A stretch of 64,000 bases of DNA from positions 1 to 64,000 of the forward strand of contig NZ_NPEA01000012.1 in the NCBI RefSeq assembly GCF_002812205.1, given 5' to 3'. Of this stretch, positions 8,940 to 18,499 are shown in pieces. The DNA comes from Leptospira neocaledonica (GTDB taxonomy: Bacteria; Spirochaetota; Leptospiria; Leptospirales; Leptospiraceae). The translations under genes and the position numbers were made by a program. Each line of letters begins with the position of its first letter. Position 1 is the first letter of the stretch. The notes beneath the pieces are model-generated. The model was given only the letters and a program-made list of their open reading frames with translations. It was not told the origin of the DNA and did no database searches.

Positions 8940-9965
8940 TTAGAGTCCTGATTTTTTTAGAAAAAATCCCCAGAGTCCAGCAAGTTTTGGAATCTCACCT
9001 AATTGGGTGTAAAAAGGAAGATGATCTCCATGGGTGATCAGTTTGGACTTTAAGATCACCTTATATTCCTCCTTTCCATTCCCCAAAGAATCGAATAATT
9101 GCTCCGATTCGTCCGGAGAGATCACAGGATCGTCTGATCCATGCAATAAGGCGATAGGTGCCTCCCAATCTGAGAGGAAGTTTTTAGGAGAATTGCGTAA
9201 AATGAAGTTAGGTGGCAATACGGATAGAATAGGCCCTACTAAACCCATCCTAAATCCAGGATCAGATTGAACAGAATGCACAAATTCCTTTTCCTTCTGA
9301 TTCAATTTTTTGAGAAGTTTTGAGGACTTCTCCTCTTCACCCGTTCTTTTTAATCCATTATCTAAGGCGGCTTCAAAATAGAACTCTTCTAATTTGGAAA
9401 GTTTGGGTTGGAGCTTAGATATATAATTATATAGTAAAACATGAACCGCATACGGATCTATTTCATAGTTGGATAGAATGAAAGGAAGAGTGTCAGCGAA
9501 GTCCGAATAGGTTCCTACAAGTAGAGCGGATTTTAGATTTTTCTGTTCTTCCTTTCCAGACAATGCTACCATTCCCATCCCAGCGGAGAAGCTTGCGGAT
9601 AAGAAGGAAATCGCCTGGGCTTCCCTCTTTACGATCTCTTGGAATAATGCCCTGATATTCGGAACAGTATCCTCCGAGATCTCTAGTCCTTTAACTTCCG
9701 GAAGTTCAGGCAAATACACAGTGGCACCTGTATTTTTCAGATGTTTTGCAAGTGTTAGGATCCTAGGATCGTTGATCCCTCGGTTACTCATCCCATGTTG
9801 TAAGTAGATCACAGGAGAATTTTTTGGACCTGGAAATATTTTGGTCCTGAAAGAAGATTTCTTAGAAACTTTTAAATTTTCCTCCCGGATTTCAGAATCG
9901 GGAGAATCTACCATGTCTGCGTATTTGAGTAAGAATGGGAGTCCCTGGAAAGAGTATCGAATCAT
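8940..9965 (-). CDS. Alpha/beta-hydrolase fold protein
   Basis: The core is an alpha/beta hydrolase. An oxyanion-type strand VIYLQHGMS lies at residues 52-60, the nucleophile elbow S-F-S-A-G puts Ser127 in the catalytic position, a late acidic residue lies in LLHGSDDPVISP, and the terminal histidine is in THGDHLPF. There is no signal peptide, so it is probably cytoplasmic. The dienelactone-hydrolase or lipase-like layout does not reveal the substrate. It lies 20 bp downstream of the CheX-like gene and may be the third gene of that operon. Confidence 0.82.
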   Translation of the reverse strand: MIRYSFQGLPFLLKYADMVDSPDSEIREENLKVSKKSSFRTKIFPGPKNSPVIYLQHGMSNRGINDPRILTLAKHLKNTGATVYLPELPEVKGLEISEDTVPNIRALFQEIVKREAQAISFLSASFSAGMGMVALSGKEEQKNLKSALLVGTYSDFADTLPFILSNYEIDPYAVHVLLYNYISKLQPKLSKLEEFYFEAALDNGLKRTGEEEKSSKLLKKLNQKEKEFVHSVQSDPGFRMGLVGPILSVLPPNFILRNSPKNFLSDWEAPIALLHGSDDPVISPDESEQLFDSLGNGKEEYKVILKSKLITHGDHLPFYTQLGEIPKLAGLWGFFLKKSGL

Positions 9966-9985
9966 GTCCGAAGCCTTTTTATATA

Positions 9986-10498
9986 TTAATATTTTTGCAT
10001 CAGAAGAATGAGATAAATCCTGCCCAGATATTCTTTGGCATCCTCATCCTTTAGAAAATAGATCAGAATATACTGTCTCAAATTTTCCAGATCGATGGGG
10101 ACCAATTTATTGTTCATATTTTCAGGAGGAAGAATATCTATTTGGAATCTTCCTAATTTCATTTCGGAGATGAGTTCGGCACAGATCTGGTTGGCAAATT
10201 CAAGCATGATAGAAGCGGCATGACTTCGGATCGTGGGATCTATATGAAAGGATCTGGCAATCTTGGGTAAAAGTTTCAGTTTAGTATAACCATCCATTGC
10301 CAGAAAAAGTTTGCCCTTTGCTTCTCCTTGGAATTCAACCGAGGTACAGTTCTCATAACATAGACCTTCGTTTTTAGAAGGGCCGAATGCTTCACGGACA
10401 GCATGAACCCCCAGGTTCTTTTCCAAAAATTCAGGGAAAATTTGGGAAATTGTAAGTATGAATTTTTCATCCAATAAAGGATCTATGTTCAAAGACAT
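9986..10498 (-). CDS. CheX/CheC-like chemotaxis phosphatase-fold protein
   Basis: The 170-residue protein resembles the CheC/CheX/FliY fold. A strand pair FQGEAKGKLFLAMD (about residues 56-69) precedes a helix with Glu100 and Asn103, matching the E-x2-N catalytic pair that CheX uses to dephosphorylate CheY-P. The second half is less similar, so a phosphatase role is inferred rather than shown. Its start overlaps the end of the upstream degenerate-GGDEF gene by 10 bp, which indicates co-translation and a shared signalling role. Confidence 0.65.
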   Translation of the reverse strand: MSLNIDPLLDEKFILTISQIFPEFLEKNLGVHAVREAFGPSKNEGLCYENCTSVEFQGEAKGKLFLAMDGYTKLKLLPKIARSFHIDPTIRSHAASIMLEFANQICAELISEMKLGRFQIDILPPENMNNKLVPIDLENLRQYILIYFLKDEDAKEYLGRIYLILLMQKY

Positions 10499-11565
10499 AC
10501 TAAACGGTTCGGTCCCTCTTCTTTAGAAGAATGTAATGCTTTTTTGGCTCTGGGTTCCCATTCTGAGTCTTCTTTTCTGACCCGAACAGAAGCTCCCACA
10601 TTCAGCCTGGTTTTTTCGGGACCTAAAAATTCCATGAGACCGGAAAGTGAATTCTGGAATTTTAACCAATCTTCCGCATGGAAAAAGGTCGCTAAACGGT
10701 TTTTTCGAATGCGATAGAGAGAAAAATTTTCTCCGAATCTAGACTTCCACCAATTTCCCAAACTTCTAAAATCGGAAATCAGATCACCGTCCGACTCGAA
10801 TTCCATGAAGACCAGAATTTTGGTTTCTTCCCCCTCGACCTTTTCCCTTTCTAAATGTTGGGAAAATATCGGGTAGGAACTCCAGCCGGTCTCTCCGTCT
10901 TGTGATTCTCCGGCAAGGACCAGTCCTTCTACAAGTTTATCCAATCTAAAAGAAATTTCATCAAGGGAAAATTCGTTAGGGGCAGAAGAAGTTTGCCTGA
11001 CTTCTCCCAAAGAAAAAGAATCCCATTCCAATTTCCAAACTATGGCTCCCTCTTTGGGCTCTAAGGCCTTTTTCCTTTCGGACGGAAATACGGAAATACT
11101 TCCGGTCTTACTTGCTACAATTTGTAGGTTTCCTTTGGAGTCGTGTAGTAGAACTTCCCAGTATTCTTCTCCTGCTCGGATCGAATCTAAGAAGGATTTT
11201 ACTGCTTCGTAGGTTTTTCCGCGGATAGGAATATAGAAAGCCTGGAAGAGAGTTTCTGTCTCCTTGGGAACTTCTTCGAAGCTGGTAGGAACACCTTCCT
11301 CAGAAAAAATTTGCTCGGATACAATATCTTTTGGGGTTTCAGGAATTTCTTCTTTTGAAATCGATTGGAAGAATGGGATCTCGGATTCGGTTCCCTTCTC
11401 CTCTTTTCTATCCATGGTAGTATGAACTACGTATCCGAAAAGGGAAAGTAAGCAGAACGAGATCCCGCCCAAGGCCAAAACTTCCCCGTCTAACCAGGTG
11501 GAAAGAGAAGCGGAAGCGATTGGAAAAACTTCTGAAATTGGAAAAAATTCGGGGAAAAATTGCAT
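10489..11565 (-). CDS. Membrane-anchored protein with degenerate GGDEF-like domain
   Basis: Residues 30-50 form one membrane segment. An acidic linker follows, then a middle region, and the last 130 residues resemble a GGDEF domain. The ending KKALHSSKEEGPNRLV matches the typical GGDEF C-terminal helix (ALY-x-AK-x-GRNRV), and LNVGASV matches the strand before it. The active-site loop is lost: where R-x-GGDEF is expected the protein reads YRIRKNRLATFF. Diguanylate cyclase activity is therefore not expected, and a regulatory or binding role is likelier. It overlaps the CheX-like gene. Family assignment is moderately sure. Confidence 0.6.
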   Translation of the reverse strand: MQFFPEFFPISEVFPIASASLSTWLDGEVLALGGISFCLLSLFGYVVHTTMDRKEEKGTESEIPFFQSISKEEIPETPKDIVSEQIFSEEGVPTSFEEVPKETETLFQAFYIPIRGKTYEAVKSFLDSIRAGEEYWEVLLHDSKGNLQIVASKTGSISVFPSERKKALEPKEGAIVWKLEWDSFSLGEVRQTSSAPNEFSLDEISFRLDKLVEGLVLAGESQDGETGWSSYPIFSQHLEREKVEGEETKILVFMEFESDGDLISDFRSLGNWWKSRFGENFSLYRIRKNRLATFFHAEDWLKFQNSLSGLMEFLGPEKTRLNVGASVRVRKEDSEWEPRAKKALHSSKEEGPNRLVCL

Positions 11566-11632
11566 TTTGTAAACTTCAGTTCCGTTACTATATGTAACGG
11601 GTTTTCCCCGGTCCGGCTCAAACGATTTTTCT

Positions 11633-12376
11633 ATGAAACTCTACTCGGAACTGGCAGAATATTACTTCGATATTGAAAAGAACGCTCGAAAATTCGAGAT
11701 GGAAACCCAATTCATAGATAGGCTTTTCCGAAAACATAGGGTCCGAAATATTTTAGACCTTGGTTGCGGCACCGGAGAGCATGTGACCCATTTCCAAAGT
11801 CTTGGATACAAATCCAGGGGAATCGATTCCTCCATCAAAATGATAGAGGTCGCCAAAAAAAGATATTCCCATTGTAAATTCGAAGTAGGAGCAATGCAAT
11901 CCTATAAGTCCCAGGAAAAATGGGATGCAATCATCAGCTTATTCGGTTCTTTTAATTATTTATTATCTAATGAAGAAGTAGAAGCCGCCCTCAAAAATCT
12001 GGAGTTGAACCTAAAACCCGCAGGCATTGCAGTTTTAGAAGTTTGGAATGCGGAACCTCTTCGCAAGATCAAAAGAAAAGCGATCGGCCCTGTCGCCCAG
12101 ATCAAAGCCAAAAACGCGACGATCCAGAGAAACCGAGGATTTCGTCTAGTCAGAGCCGACCAATCCACAGTTGTCGAAGTAAATTATATCTATAATCTAA
12201 ACGCGAAAGAGATCAAAGACAAACACCTGATGAGAGCTTACTTCCTGGTAGAACTCCAGAGAATGCTCGCGAAACACAGGATGGAAATCCTACATGTTTA
12301 CTCCAACTATAACGAATTAAAATTCAAAAGTAACGCGAGTAGAATGATCTTGGTTTTGAAGAAGAAGAGTAATTAA
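11633..12376 (+). CDS. Class I SAM-dependent methyltransferase
   Basis: The 247-residue protein carries motif I ILDLGCGTGEH (about residues 39-49), the acidic end of strand 2 in GIDSSIKMIEVAKKRY, and a motif IV-like strand WDAIISLFGSFNYLL. This is a complete Rossmann methyltransferase of the methyltransferase-11/25 type. The acceptor substrate is unknown. It lies 63 bp upstream of the dihydrolipoyl dehydrogenase gene on the same strand. The ATG start follows an unremarkable leader. Confidence 0.85.
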   Translation: MKLYSELAEYYFDIEKNARKFEMETQFIDRLFRKHRVRNILDLGCGTGEHVTHFQSLGYKSRGIDSSIKMIEVAKKRYSHCKFEVGAMQSYKSQEKWDAIISLFGSFNYLLSNEEVEAALKNLELNLKPAGIAVLEVWNAEPLRKIKRKAIGPVAQIKAKNATIQRNRGFRLVRADQSTVVEVNYIYNLNAKEIKDKHLMRAYFLVELQRMLAKHRMEILHVYSNYNELKFKSNASRMILVLKKKSN

Positions 12377-12439
12377 ACTTAGAAAATCTTCTTCCCAGAG
12401 TCAGAATAAAAATCCAAAATTGCCATCCGGAGGAATGAG

Positions 12440-13858
12440 ATGGCGGAAAACTACGACCTGACTGTGATCGGCGGAGGCCCTGGAGGATATGTGGCCGCCA
12501 TTCGAGCAGCCCAACTCGGATTGAACGTTTGTCTAGTGGAAAAAGAAAAACTAGGCGGGGTATGTTTGAACTGGGGTTGTATTCCCACAAAAGCACTTTT
12601 AGAATCCGCACATTTATTAGAGTCCATTCGCAAATCGGAAACATTCGGACTGAAGGTAGAAAAAGTTTCTCCTGATTTTCCGAACATCATCAAACGTTCC
12701 AGAGGTGTCGCAGACACAATGTCGAATGGGGTCGAGTTCTTAATGAAAAAGAATAAGATTTCCGTAAAAAAAGGAAGTGCAGTATTCAAAGACAAAAATA
12801 CGATCTGGCTTCCGGACACTTCTAAAGAAGAAATCCAATCCGAATATTTTATCATTGCAACAGGTGCTAGACCAAAAGAATTTCCAGGACTTCCATTCGA
12901 TGGGGACAAGGTTCTCTCAAGCAAACATGCAATGATCCAAGACTCCCCGCCTAAAACTTTAGCTATCATAGGTGCGGGAGCTATAGGGATAGAATTTGCG
13001 GATTTCTATTCTAGCATGGGAACTAAAGTAACGATCGTAGAGATGCAGGACAAAATCCTTCCATTAGAAGATCCTGAAATATCTAATCTACTCAACCGTT
13101 CCTTCATAAAAAGAGAGATCCAAATCCTGACAAGCGTCGGAGTTTCCGAACCGAAACTGGAATCGGATGGAGTATCTATTCTTCTAAAAGGAGAAGGGAT
13201 CGCTCCGGAAGGTGAAAGAAAAAAATTCGATAAGGTATTGGTAGCGATAGGTGTCACTCCAAACACGGAAGACATCCACCTGGAAGAGATCGGGGTATTT
13301 CTCCAAAAAGGATTTATCAAGGTAGATACTAAATTCAGAAGTAAGGTCCCGAATATTTATGCGATCGGAGATTGTATCGGAGCTCCGTTACTCGCCCATG
13401 TGGCCTCAACAGAAGGAGTCAAAGCTGCGGAAGCTATTTCCATCCAAAACAAAAATCCTCACGGCTTAGTTTATGAACCGTTGGATTATCTTAAAATTCC
13501 TGCCTGCACATATTGTCATCCTGAAGTTGCCTCAGTCGGCTTAAAGGAAGAAGAAGCCAAAAAATCAGGCATAGATGTAGTCGTAGGAAAATTCCCATTT
13601 AGAGCGAACGGTAGAGCCCAAGCTTTAGGCGAAGTAGAAGGAATGGTAAAACTAGTAGCGGATCGTAAAACAGGAGAAGTATTAGGAGCTCATCTGATCG
13701 GACCGAATGTAACCGAAATTTTAGGTGAGATCAATTTGGGAATGGGATCCGAACTAACTCTGAAAGAAATTGCAGGAAGGATACATGCCCATCCTACACT
13801 TTCAGAATCCGTAATGGAAGCAGCAGGACAGGCTCTAGGCGAGGCGATTAATATCTAA
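12440..13858 (+). CDS. lpdA: Dihydrolipoyl dehydrogenase (E3)
   Basis: This flavoprotein reoxidises dihydrolipoamide in 2-oxoacid dehydrogenase complexes or the glycine cleavage system. It has the N-terminal FAD motif GGGPGGYVAA, the redox-active cysteines Cys42 and Cys47 in GGVCLNWGCIPTK, the NAD motif GAGAIGIEFADF, the second FAD motif YAIGDC, and the C-terminal HAHPTLSESV with the catalytic His-Glu pair. The length of 472 residues is normal. A good Shine-Dalgarno (GGAGGAATGAG region) precedes the ATG. No E1 or E2 genes are in the window. Confidence 0.96.
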   Translation: MAENYDLTVIGGGPGGYVAAIRAAQLGLNVCLVEKEKLGGVCLNWGCIPTKALLESAHLLESIRKSETFGLKVEKVSPDFPNIIKRSRGVADTMSNGVEFLMKKNKISVKKGSAVFKDKNTIWLPDTSKEEIQSEYFIIATGARPKEFPGLPFDGDKVLSSKHAMIQDSPPKTLAIIGAGAIGIEFADFYSSMGTKVTIVEMQDKILPLEDPEISNLLNRSFIKREIQILTSVGVSEPKLESDGVSILLKGEGIAPEGERKKFDKVLVAIGVTPNTEDIHLEEIGVFLQKGFIKVDTKFRSKVPNIYAIGDCIGAPLLAHVASTEGVKAAEAISIQNKNPHGLVYEPLDYLKIPACTYCHPEVASVGLKEEEAKKSGIDVVVGKFPFRANGRAQALGEVEGMVKLVADRKTGEVLGAHLIGPNVTEILGEINLGMGSELTLKEIAGRIHAHPTLSESVMEAAGQALGEAINI

Positions 13859-13863
13859 CTGAA

Positions 13864-14313
13864 CTAAACGGATGCGTTCGATTCTTCTAAAGATCCGGTG
13901 AATAAGATATCCATCTTATTCACTTTAAACTCTTTTGGCAGTTTGGAATCGATAGTTAGAAGCTCCGCGTCCAGATCATGGAATTTTCCTGACTTCTCAT
14001 CGAAAAAATGGAAATGGTCGTCGATATTGCTATCGAATACCGACTTACCTAAACAGGAAAATTTAAATTCTCTTAATAAACCGGCAGATACTAATACATT
14101 TAAAGTATTGTAAACGGTTGCCAAACTCATCTTCAAAGAACGTTTATCTACCCATTCTTTTACTTCCTCTGCGGTTGGATGATCCGCTTCACAAAGTACG
14201 TATTGGCAAATGGAAATCCTTTGCATGGTCGGTTGTATCGAAACCGATTTTAATCTACTCTCTATTTCGTCCGGAGTCAGGCAGTATTGTTTGTGTTTAC
14301 CTAAAACAGTCAT
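13864..14313 (-). CDS. Fur-family transcriptional regulator (PerR-like)
   Basis: The 149-residue protein has the Fur winged-helix: QPTMQRISICQYVLCEADHPTAEEV followed by MSLATVYNTLNVLVSAGLL. The dimerisation domain contains DDHFHFFDEKSGKFHDLD, supplying histidine and acidic ligands for a regulatory metal. The paired CxxC motifs of the structural zinc site are absent. Leptospira is known to have Fur-family members lacking CxxC, such as PerRA. Whether this one senses peroxide, iron or another metal cannot be decided. It is convergent with lpdA (5-bp gap) and divergent from the antiporter gene. Confidence 0.88.
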   Translation of the reverse strand: MTVLGKHKQYCLTPDEIESRLKSVSIQPTMQRISICQYVLCEADHPTAEEVKEWVDKRSLKMSLATVYNTLNVLVSAGLLREFKFSCLGKSVFDSNIDDHFHFFDEKSGKFHDLDAELLTIDSKLPKEFKVNKMDILFTGSLEESNASV

Positions 14314-14537
14314 GGTTGTCGGTTCTCTCTAAGGGCCTATATATCTGACGGTCCGAAAGGCCCGAATATAAAGCAAAAAGTCTAGAAGATATGAATTCCT
14401 ATTAGGATCTTGCAAAAAAGGAAGGATTTATGCAATCCAAAAAAAGGAGACCAAAAAAACCCGAAAAATCATGGATTTTCCTTTGAAACAATACCGGAAT
14501 CTCTATAACCTGACGAAAAATCTTTGAAAAGCAGAGA

Positions 14538-16028
14538 ATGATGAGAAACAAATTTTTTACTACCCTACTCTTTCTCTCCCTGGTCCTAAACGTTTCCGTT
14601 TGGGCCGAAACAGGGGTCTCCCCGCAAACAAACAGCTTAGCTCAATCCGAAACGGATGCTGGTCATGGGGAACATGGGACCGGAAACGGGCACCAAGAGA
14701 CTGCATCGGCTCATGGTGAAGCGGGAGATGATCTTCCTCTTTGGTCGGTCATTCCTTTCATTCTGATCCTACTCAGTATCGCACTTTTGCCTCTAATCTC
14801 TCATACAACTGAGCATTGGTGGGAGAATAATAATAACAAACTCCTTCTTTCCTTAGCACTCGGAGGAGTTTCTTTCGGGATCTTAATGGCACATAGCTGG
14901 GGTGGAAAAATTTTCCACACTATGGTATTCGATTATATTCCGTTTATCATTTTACTCGCATCATTATTCTATATTTCCGGCGGAATCGTTTTAAAGGGAG
15001 ATATAGAAGCTACCCCAGTGAATAATACGATCTTCTTGATCGTCGGAACCTTCCTTGCTTCTTTTATTGGGACGACAGGCGCATCTATGCTTCTGATCCG
15101 CCCTCTTCTCAAGACTAACTCTGAAAGAAAACATGTGGTCCACACAGTGATCTTCTTTATTTTCTTGGTTTCCAATATTGGCGGTTCTTTGACTCCTCTT
15201 GGAGATCCTCCTTTATTTTTGGGTTATTTACAAGGAGTTCCATTCATTTGGACTTTTAAACTTTTCCCTGAAATGATTATCGCTTCGGGATTGCTGCTCG
15301 TGATCTACTTCATCTGGGACACGATCATGCACGGAAAAGAAACCAAAAAGGATATCCGTTACGACCATTCTCATAGACAACCGATTGGTTTAGAAGGTCA
15401 GGTAAACCTGATCTGGCTTTTGGGAGTAATCCTTTCTGTAGCTTTCTTAAATCAAAACTATATTCCTGCGATTGAAAAATACCCTTACCTTGCTTTCATC
15501 AGAGAAGCAGTATTAATCGGTTTGATCGCACTTTCCAAAGTGACTTCTGATCCTAAATTAAGAGAAAAGAATAAGTTCACCTTAGGTCCTATCCAAGAGG
15601 TAGCTTATCTGTTCATCGGTATCTTCTTAACCATGATCCCTGCATTATTACTTCTGGAACATCATGGAAAAGAATTAGGAATCACTGAAAGATGGCAATT
15701 CTTCTGGGTCACCGGTGGATTTTCAGGAGTTCTGGACAATGCTCCTACTTACCTGACCTTCTTATCCTTAGCTAAAGGTTTATTAGGATATTCTACTGTA
15801 ACTCAGATCTTAGCCGATCCAGTGGGAGAAGCTTTACTCAAAGCGATTTCAGTGGGTGCAGTATTTATGGGTGCATTGACCTATATAGGTAACGCGCCAA
15901 ACTTTATGGTAAAATCCGTAGCGGAAGAGAATAAGATCAAAATGCCAAGTTTCGGAGGATATGTAGTGTATTCCTTCCTACTTTTGCTTCCAACCTTCCT
16001 ACTTTTAACCTGGATCTTCTTTATCTAA
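14538..16028 (+). CDS. NhaD-type sodium:proton antiporter (ArsB/NhaD superfamily)
   Basis: The 496-residue membrane protein starts with a cleavable-looking signal segment (residues 1-24). A His/Gly-rich stretch follows (about 42-60, with GHGEHGTGNGHQ), and then about 12 hydrophobic segments. The motif GGSLTPLGDPPLFLGYL and the later GVLDNAPTYLTF are characteristic of NhaD-like ion transporters. The likely role is sodium or cation exchange at the inner membrane. The His-rich external stretch may bind metal, which is inference. It is divergent from the Fur-family gene, so shared regulation is possible. Confidence 0.85.
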   Translation: MMRNKFFTTLLFLSLVLNVSVWAETGVSPQTNSLAQSETDAGHGEHGTGNGHQETASAHGEAGDDLPLWSVIPFILILLSIALLPLISHTTEHWWENNNNKLLLSLALGGVSFGILMAHSWGGKIFHTMVFDYIPFIILLASLFYISGGIVLKGDIEATPVNNTIFLIVGTFLASFIGTTGASMLLIRPLLKTNSERKHVVHTVIFFIFLVSNIGGSLTPLGDPPLFLGYLQGVPFIWTFKLFPEMIIASGLLLVIYFIWDTIMHGKETKKDIRYDHSHRQPIGLEGQVNLIWLLGVILSVAFLNQNYIPAIEKYPYLAFIREAVLIGLIALSKVTSDPKLREKNKFTLGPIQEVAYLFIGIFLTMIPALLLLEHHGKELGITERWQFFWVTGGFSGVLDNAPTYLTFLSLAKGLLGYSTVTQILADPVGEALLKAISVGAVFMGALTYIGNAPNFMVKSVAEENKIKMPSFGGYVVYSFLLLLPTFLLLTWIFFI

Positions 16029-16039
16029 AAGATCCTTTT

Positions 16040-16068
16040 CTTCTCCGCTTCATTCAGGAGCGGAGAAG
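16040..16068. terminator. Stem-loop between convergent genes
   Basis: Perfect 10-bp arms CTTCTCCGCT (16040-16049) and AGCGGAGAAG (16059-16068) lie between the antiporter stop (16028) and the next minus-strand stop (16071). Only a short TTTC follows on the plus strand, so it is an imperfect intrinsic terminator. Confidence 0.6.
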
Positions 16069-16070
16069 TT

Positions 16071-17162
16071 TCACTCCTCTTTCACAGGAACAAACACGAC
16101 CGAATGAATTGATTTGGCTGCGAGCGTTCCTTCTTCGGTTAATTTTTGTGTGTATAATACTTCTGCCTTAGTGTTTCTTGCAGGTTTGTACATAATAATT
16201 TGATTCACATAGTCGAAGACCGAGACAGAATAATCAATCACAGTCAAAGCAGCCTGCAAAGGTAGAAATCGAGATCGACTCAAAGGTTTCATCTCTGTTT
16301 CTTTGGGAAGAGCGAGCCATTTGTATATTCTAGCGGATCTTCCTATACTTTTTACATTCTCCCATTCCAGTTTCGTTTCCGGAAAGGAAGCCTGGACCTG
16401 TTTGAAATTCACTCGAACAGGAAGCCCCTTCTCCTTGGATTCTCTGAGGGCGGTCGATAATTGTAGGTCGAATGTGTCCTCATCCAAATATTCTATTTCA
16501 TTACAGGAAGAAAAAACTGTCTCGCATATATCACCGTATCTTTTATGGACGAAGAAGATCAGATTGATTTTTCCGTTTCCCGGGTGATAAAGAACCTTCG
16601 CGTTATAGTCTCCGGTTCTCTTAAAATAAACACTTCTGTAAATTCTTCGGATAAGCCCCCAACCGATCAAACCTACATCTTTTAAAAGTGGAGGATCTGC
16701 GATTTCCAATCCTCGGATAGCAATATGGAGTTTTTCGATGGCGACCCTTCCATCTCTTTTAGAAATTTCTAATAAAAAATCCCTTAGATCGTCTAACTCA
16801 TCGTCTGCGAGTTTGAGATTTTTCCCGGAAAGATCTACTAATACCTTTCCGGCATTCTCTTCTAAAAGTTTTCGGATTTCTGATTTTCCACCTTTGGAAT
16901 TTAATTCATCCAAAGTATAACGAATACAATCTTGTTCATGACAAGAGATTTGTTCTTCGTATCGATCGATGCCGAAATAGCCTGTGGAAGGATCGGGCGC
17001 TTCCGAAAATAGAAGGCCCGGAGTAAGAAATAAACTTAGGACTAAAAGTTTAGCTAGCTTCGTCCGTATATTCCATGACCAGATACATGAGAGTTTCTGT
17101 ATCCGTCGGATTGATGTATTCGTGGGGAACGTCCGCTCTAAAATATACGGAATCCTTTGCAT
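16071..17162 (-). CDS. Hypothetical exported protein overlapping the upstream regulator gene
   Basis: I do not recognise a family. A signal-peptide-like segment ([18 protein letters not shown], about residues 36-53) precedes a soluble body of about 310 residues containing two CxxxxC-type pairs ([14 protein letters not shown]). No ATG, GTG or TTG lies between the signal segment and the end of the upstream regulator gene. The only ATG in frame is at 17162, giving a 113-bp overlap with that gene. An AAGGTGG nine bases upstream of this ATG could serve as the ribosome-binding site. The body is likely real; the start is uncertain. Confidence 0.65.
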   Translation of the reverse strand: MQRIPYILERTFPTNTSIRRIQKLSCIWSWNIRTKLAKLLVLSLFLTPGLLFSEAPDPSTGYFGIDRYEEQISCHEQDCIRYTLDELNSKGGKSEIRKLLEENAGKVLVDLSGKNLKLADDELDDLRDFLLEISKRDGRVAIEKLHIAIRGLEIADPPLLKDVGLIGWGLIRRIYRSVYFKRTGDYNAKVLYHPGNGKINLIFFVHKRYGDICETVFSSCNEIEYLDEDTFDLQLSTALRESKEKGLPVRVNFKQVQASFPETKLEWENVKSIGRSARIYKWLALPKETEMKPLSRSRFLPLQAALTVIDYSVSVFDYVNQIIMYKPARNTKAEVLYTQKLTEEGTLAAKSIHSVVFVPVKEE

Positions 17163-17664
17163 CCAGTTCTACCACCTTGTCCCCTACACGGAGGCGCAAT
17201 TTTCCTTGGACCACAACAAGATTCTCAGTCGTTCCGGCCTTATGAGCTTCTGCAACTTCGATGCCGCCCGGTTTCAGGATCAGTTCATAAAATTCTACCC
17301 TTCTGCCTCCGATAAACGGAAACAAGGCACGACTAGAATATACCTTGGAGCTGGAATATAAGACTTTTGTATTCTCTGCTTTTAAGAGAAAAACTCCTTC
17401 CGTTCCCTTCTCTTTTAGTAGTTCACTGAAAGGAACGTTAAGACCGGTTGCGATCTTCCATAATACTGCGATTGTAGGAACACTTTTACCTTGCTCTATT
17501 TGGGAAAGCATGGCCCGGCTTACCCCACAGCGGGATGCCAATTTGTCTAATGAAAGTCCTTTAGTATGGCGAATTAATTTTAGGTTTTCTTTAACGACTT
17601 CTGTTATATGTTCGCTGGAGATGAGTTCTTTCCCATCCAGTTCTTCGGCGTCGGCCTGTTTCAT
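17050..17664 (-). CDS. XRE-family regulator with C-terminal cupin sensor domain
   Basis: An N-terminal helix-turn-helix ([34 protein letters not shown] read as two adjacent helices) is followed by a cupin barrel. The barrel carries [29 protein letters not shown] and DVPHEYIN, the usual motif 1 and motif 2 arrangement. Such HTH-cupin proteins commonly control small-molecule or redox genes on ligand binding. I chose the first ATG (17664); a TTG at 17679 adds five residues. It is divergent from the pseudouridine synthase gene and overlaps the exported-protein gene downstream. Confidence 0.88.
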   Translation of the reverse strand: MKQADAEELDGKELISSEHITEVVKENLKLIRHTKGLSLDKLASRCGVSRAMLSQIEQGKSVPTIAVLWKIATGLNVPFSELLKEKGTEGVFLLKAENTKVLYSSSKVYSSRALFPFIGGRRVEFYELILKPGGIEVAEAHKAGTTENLVVVQGKLRLRVGDKVVELDAKDSVYFRADVPHEYINPTDTETLMYLVMEYTDEAS

Positions 17665-17760
17665 TCCTAATTCGTCCAATATAACGGAAGATGTGTCAAT
17701 CCAATTTCAATCCTTTCAAAAGCAGAGACTCAAATTAGAGAAGAACAGGCAGGAGAACAA

Positions 17761-18468
17761 ATGAGGGAAACTAAGCCCGGATTCCAGGTTCCAGAGCATC
17801 CTATTCGAAAATGGTATGAGAAGGGGTTCCTACTAGCAGTGGAAAAACCTGCTGGGATCCCGGTCCACCCCACCTTCGATCCAAACCGTCCCAATTTAGA
17901 AGACCTTGTGCGACAACAGGAGAAGCAGCCGGAACTAAGACTACTTCATAGGCTGGATCGAGACACAAGCGGCATCCTTCTATTCTGCAAAGAGCCGACC
18001 AAAAATAAAGATGCCGATTCAATTTTAGCAAATTCAGAAAAAACCTATCTGGCAATTTGTGTTGGAATTCCAAAAGAGAAGGAATTCAGAGTACAATGTT
18101 TTTTGAAAGATGGAAAAGGTAAGGTAAGTTCTGTTCGTTCCGGAGGCAAAAAAGCAATTACCGATTTTACACTTCTTTCTTATTCAAAGGAAAAAAATAT
18201 TTCGTTGGTTGCCGCAAAATTAGTTACGGGAAGAAGGCACCAGATTCGATTTCATCTCTCTTCTATCGGAATTCCAATCTTGGGAGACGAAACCTATGGA
18301 GAATCTTCTGCTAAAAGTTTAGTTCCGAAACCAAAACGATTTATATTACATTCTTATCTTCTAAAATTTAAAAACGAATTCGATGAAGAAGTAAAAATTG
18401 TCTCCGAGCCTCCTTCCGATTTTCAATCCTACTTACACTTTTTTTCTGGCATACGATTCCCAGAATAA
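17761..18468 (+). CDS. RluA-family pseudouridine synthase
   Basis: The catalytic motif HRLDRDTSGILLF, with the essential aspartate, and the later GRRHQIRFHLSSIG and LGDETYG segments identify an RluA/RluC/TruC-type enzyme. It isomerises uridine to pseudouridine in rRNA or tRNA. At 235 residues it is the short form lacking an S4 domain, like TruC or RluA. The target RNA position cannot be assigned. It is divergent from the HTH-cupin gene, and the next gene follows in 31 bp on the same strand. Confidence 0.9.
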   Translation: MRETKPGFQVPEHPIRKWYEKGFLLAVEKPAGIPVHPTFDPNRPNLEDLVRQQEKQPELRLLHRLDRDTSGILLFCKEPTKNKDADSILANSEKTYLAICVGIPKEKEFRVQCFLKDGKGKVSSVRSGGKKAITDFTLLSYSKEKNISLVAAKLVTGRRHQIRFHLSSIGIPILGDETYGESSAKSLVPKPKRFILHSYLLKFKNEFDEEVKIVSEPPSDFQSYLHFFSGIRFPE

Positions 18469-18499
18469 GTAAGCTGGTCCTCACTTTCCGGAGGCGAAA

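Noticed and set aside
14333..14363. GGGCCT/AGGCCC dyad between the Fur-family and antiporter genes as a Fur box
   Set aside because: The arms are short, the loop is 19-20 bp and the sequence does not resemble AT-rich Fur/PerR boxes.
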